Below are positions 5,543-7,710 of a DNA stretch of 7,710 bases, in pieces. Position numbers and translations under genes: made by a program. The notes beneath the pieces were generated by a model that was not told the origin of the DNA, did not search any database, and saw only the letters and a list, made by a program, of their open reading frames with translations. This DNA is from an uncultured Actinomycetes bacterium. GTDB lineage: Bacteria; Actinomycetota; Actinomycetes; Mycobacteriales; Mycobacteriaceae. Numbering within the stretch: the first letter of the stretch is position 1; each line of letters starts with the position of its first letter. Where the stretch lies: assembly GCA_903911165.1 (NCBI GenBank), contig CAIWCQ010000007.1, positions 1 to 7,710 of the forward strand, in the 5' to 3' direction.

Positions 5543-7678
5543 TCACAGCCCGAAGAACGCCAGCGCCTGCGCGATATAGACCACGTAGGGCGTCGGACTG
5601 TACGGGCCGGGCTGATTTTGGCTGAGCACGACGCCGACTAGGCCGGTCGTCGGGCTGACGAAGAATGTCGTGCCATAGAAGCCCGACCACCAGTAGTCGC
5701 CGGTGCGGTCGAACGTGGCCGTCGCATCGCCGTCGACGACGACCGCCATGCCCAGCCCCCAGCCGAGTCCCTCGATGCCCTCATCGACGAGTACGCCCGA
5801 TTGCACGGCGGGTTGTGTCATCAGGGCGACGGTTTCCGGCTTGAGGATCTGAGTGTCTTGATATGTGCCGTCATTCCAGAGCATCAACGCGAAGCGCAGG
5901 TAATCCCCGGCAGTGGAAACGAGGCCACTTCCGCCCGGCGTCCAGCCCAGCGAATCGCCGCCCGGCCGATCAACGGCCACGAGGCGGCCGGCCGAATTCT
6001 GGGTGTACATGGTGGCGAGTCGGTCGCGCGGGGACTCGGCCGTGAGGAACTCGGTCGACGTCATACCGAGCGGATCGATAATCCGACCCGTGACGAAATC
6101 TCCGAAGGCCTCACCGCTGGCCACCTCAACCACGCGGGCGAGGACGTCAGCGGACCAGCCGTAGCGCCAGACGTCGCCGGGCTGCTCGTAGAGTGGCGCG
6201 GTCAGGATCTGATCTACCCGCATCGCCAGGGAGCCCGAGCCGGTGTAGAGGTTGTTCGCGGCCCAGATGCGGTCGAGATCCGACGTGTTGGTGGTTCCGC
6301 CGATGCCCGATGCGAACTTCAGCAGGTCCCGCACCGTCAGAGGTTCGTCGAGCGGAACGCTGGGGATCGTCCCATCCGGCAAAGCGGTCTGACTTGTGGC
6401 GACGCGCAGGTTCGCGGCGGCCGGAATGTATCGCGCCACCGGATCGTCAAGGCCCAGGCGACCCTCTTCAACGAGGATCATCGCCGCGACCGCGGTGACC
6501 GGCTTGGTCATCGAGGCGATGCGGAACTGTGTGTCGAGTCGCATGGGCGTTTGCGTTGCGATGTCCGCGTAGCCGGCCGTCGACGTGTGAACGATCTGGC
6601 CGTCGCGGGCGAACATCGCGACGTAGCCCGACTGCAGTCCGAGCAACACCCCGCCGTTGAGGAAAAGGTCGAGGGCGATCCGCGCCGGCCGCGCGAGACT
6701 CGGCGCGTTCGGGCCGGCGGGAGTTCCGTTGAAGCCCGACTTACCGGCCGGGCTGCCGTCGACCCCGACGCCGCCGACGCCACCGACACCACCGGTGCCG
6801 AAGAACGACAACACGCCGGCGTTACCGCCGTCACCACCGGTACCGCCACCGGTACCGCCGGATCCGCCTTGGCCGCCGTCGCCCACGATCAACCCGCCGG
6901 AACCGCCTCGGCCGCCGGTCCCGCCGGCCGTGGTGGCCGCACCACCTTTACCGCCGGATCCGAACCATCCGGCCGCGCCGCCGTTACCGCCGGCGAAACC
7001 ATCACCGCCGTTTCCGATCAGTCCGCCGTTACCGCCGTCGCACGCACCGGTGGTGCAGGCGCCGCCGTAGGTCGTGTACGAGTGGCCGTTGCCGAGCAGG
7101 ATGCCCGCGTGCGGGTTGTCGGCGGTGCCGTTTCCGACGAAGACCCGCAGCACGCTGCCCGGTCGCCAGGTGGTCGGGGCGCCCGGGACGGACGCCGCCG
7201 CCGCGGTCGACGAGGCCGCTACCGGGTTGACCGGTTCGGCTGGCTGGCTACGACTTGCCGCGGCCGCCGTGCGCGATACGCCGCCCAGTTCCCGTCGGAC
7301 CGCCGCCGCCGCCCATGGCAGGGATGTTGCCGCCGGGCTGTCACCGGAACCGCTCGTGCTGCGCCACCCCGACGGGGCGGTCACCGGGGAAATCTTCGCG
7401 GGTGCGGGCGAAGCCTTCGCGGGTGCGGGGGTGCGCTGCGCCGCGGACTGCGGTCCGCCCGAGGCGCGGGTAGGCGACGCTGCCGCGCGGGCGGGCGCGT
7501 TGCGTTTGACGGTTGTTGGCTGAGCGGCCTCGCCGACGCCGTCGGTGGCGCCGGAAGTTTCGGCCTGGGCGGTCGCCGCCTGGCCCAGGGCTACTGCCGA
7601 GCAGATGCCCAGCGCCACCGCGAGGCCTTTGATGCGGCGCTCGTCCGAGGCCAGCCGCGCGGGGGCCTTCTGGTTCAC
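5543..7678 (-). CDS. Exported PGRS-repeat protein with C-terminal serine beta-lactamase/esterase-like domain
   Basis: This 711-residue protein has four parts. Residues 14-39 resemble a mycobacterial signal peptide (basic ERRIK, hydrophobic core, cleavage after ATAQA). Residues 40-170 are a low-complexity Ala/Pro/Ser linker. Residues about 205-310 are a PGRS block of GGxGG/GNGG units, led by a Cys208/Cys213 pair. Residues about 333-711 form a class C beta-lactamase/family VIII esterase-like domain. It contains nucleophile motif SMTK (Ser389, Lys392), Tyr506 in WRYGWS, DLLKFASGIGG (451-461), and WSGFYGT (664-670) where classical enzymes have KTG. Lysis of an ester or amide in the envelope is inferred; beta-lactam resistance is not implied. 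No PE domain is present. The GTG at 7678 has no ribosome-binding site, and the frame stays open to the right edge, so the true start may lie outside. It is convergent with the methyltransferase gene, with 11 bp between them. Confidence 0.88.
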   Translation of the reverse strand: MNQKAPARLASDERRIKGLAVALGICSAVALGQAATAQAETSGATDGVGEAAQPTTVKRNAPARAAASPTRASGGPQSAAQRTPAPAKASPAPAKISPVTAPSGWRSTSGSGDSPAATSLPWAAAAVRRELGGVSRTAAAASRSQPAEPVNPVAASSTAAAASVPGAPTTWRPGSVLRVFVGNGTADNPHAGILLGNGHSYTTYGGACTTGACDGGNGGLIGNGGDGFAGGNGGAAGWFGSGGKGGAATTAGGTGGRGGSGGLIVGDGGQGGSGGTGGGTGGDGGNAGVLSFFGTGGVGGVGGVGVDGSPAGKSGFNGTPAGPNAPSLARPARIALDLFLNGGVLLGLQSGYVAMFARDGQIVHTSTAGYADIATQTPMRLDTQFRIASMTKPVTAVAAMILVEEGRLGLDDPVARYIPAAANLRVATSQTALPDGTIPSVPLDEPLTVRDLLKFASGIGGTTNTSDLDRIWAANNLYTGSGSLAMRVDQILTAPLYEQPGDVWRYGWSADVLARVVEVASGEAFGDFVTGRIIDPLGMTSTEFLTAESPRDRLATMYTQNSAGRLVAVDRPGGDSLGWTPGGSGLVSTAGDYLRFALMLWNDGTYQDTQILKPETVALMTQPAVQSGVLVDEGIEGLGWGLGMAVVVDGDATATFDRTGDYWWSGFYGTTFFVSPTTGLVGVVLSQNQPGPYSPTPYVVYIAQALAFFGL
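6749..7066 (-). repeat. PGRS coding repeat (Gly/Asn-rich GGxGG units)
   Basis: On the plus strand this stretch is a run of short imperfect units such as ccgccg(t/g)taccgcc, encoding GGNGG, GGTGG and GGSGG repeats on the minus strand. It marks the PGRS block of the serine hydrolase gene. Such tracts are prone to length change by slippage or recombination, and to assembly error. Confidence 0.8.
7394..7429 (-). repeat. 21-bp tandem duplication in the Ala/Pro linker
   Basis: CTTCGCGGGTGCGGG occurs at 7394-7408 and again at 7415-7429, a period of 21 bp. It encodes two consecutive seven-residue units, PAPAKAS and PAPAKIS (residues 84-97), in the linker between the signal peptide and the PGRS block. 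It keeps the reading frame, as expected for a repeat that can expand without harm. Confidence 0.7.
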
Positions 7679-7710
7679 GGGCAGTGCAACCCGGGGGAGT
7701 TGGTCGGCCA

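Noticed and set aside
6749..7066. CRISPR-like array because of regularly spaced short repeats
   Set aside because: The repeats follow codon periodicity, are imperfect and have no unique spacers; they encode a PGRS block in frame.
6657..7070. Plus-strand Pro-rich open frame across the PGRS block
   Set aside because: Polyproline runs are simply the complement of the GGxGG codons in the PGRS repeat; no ribosome-binding site or domain supports it.
5543..7678. Beta-lactam resistance gene
   Set aside because: The SxxK/Tyr domain belongs to a broad family of esterases and peptidases, and the third motif is WSG-like rather than KTG, so resistance cannot be inferred.

Overview
The window looks like ordinary chromosomal DNA from a non-tuberculous mycobacterium (Mycobacterium/Mycolicibacterium type). 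The reasons are the high G+C content (about 65-70 % in most genes by eye), the GTG/TTG starts, TANNNT-type promoters placed for leaderless transcription, a PGRS glycine-rich repeat block inside a secreted protein, and a proline tRNA with anticodon GGG. The species cannot be fixed from the sequence.

Layout, left to right. Positions 1-80 are non-coding; the first bases look like half of a LexA (SOS) operator and a -10 box for a gene lying to the left. Next come two divergent genes: a leftward bacterial release-factor-like (baeRF) protein (81-1196) and a rightward TauE/SafE-type permease (1274-2056). A tRNA-Pro(GGG) follows at 2137-2213, with a hairpin directly before it. A leftward secreted NamZ-type (formerly DUF1343) exo-beta-N-acetylmuramidase occupies 2246-3496. 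A 95-bp divergent spacer separates it from a rightward two-gene operon: an Old Yellow Enzyme-family flavin oxidoreductase (3592-4884) and, overlapping its stop codon, a small class I SAM-dependent methyltransferase (4884-5531). Convergent to these is a large leftward gene (5543-7678) for an exported protein with an Ala/Pro-rich linker, a PGRS repeat block and a C-terminal serine beta-lactamase/esterase-like domain. Its 5' end may continue past the right edge.

How the genes relate. NamZ (wall-sugar recycling) and the PGRS serine hydrolase both act outside the cytoplasm, but nothing links them in one pathway. The only clear translational coupling is oxidoreductase to methyltransferase, which suggests a small-molecule modification pair of unknown substrate. 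The oxidoreductase is the compositional outlier: lower G+C and several TTA and ATA codons.

I found no mobile element, CRISPR array, toxin-antitoxin pair or convincing new defence system. The most interesting items are the PGRS-serine hydrolase fusion without a PE domain, the atypical composition of the oxidoreductase, the half SOS box at the left edge, and the methyltransferase with an unusual SAM-binding motif I.
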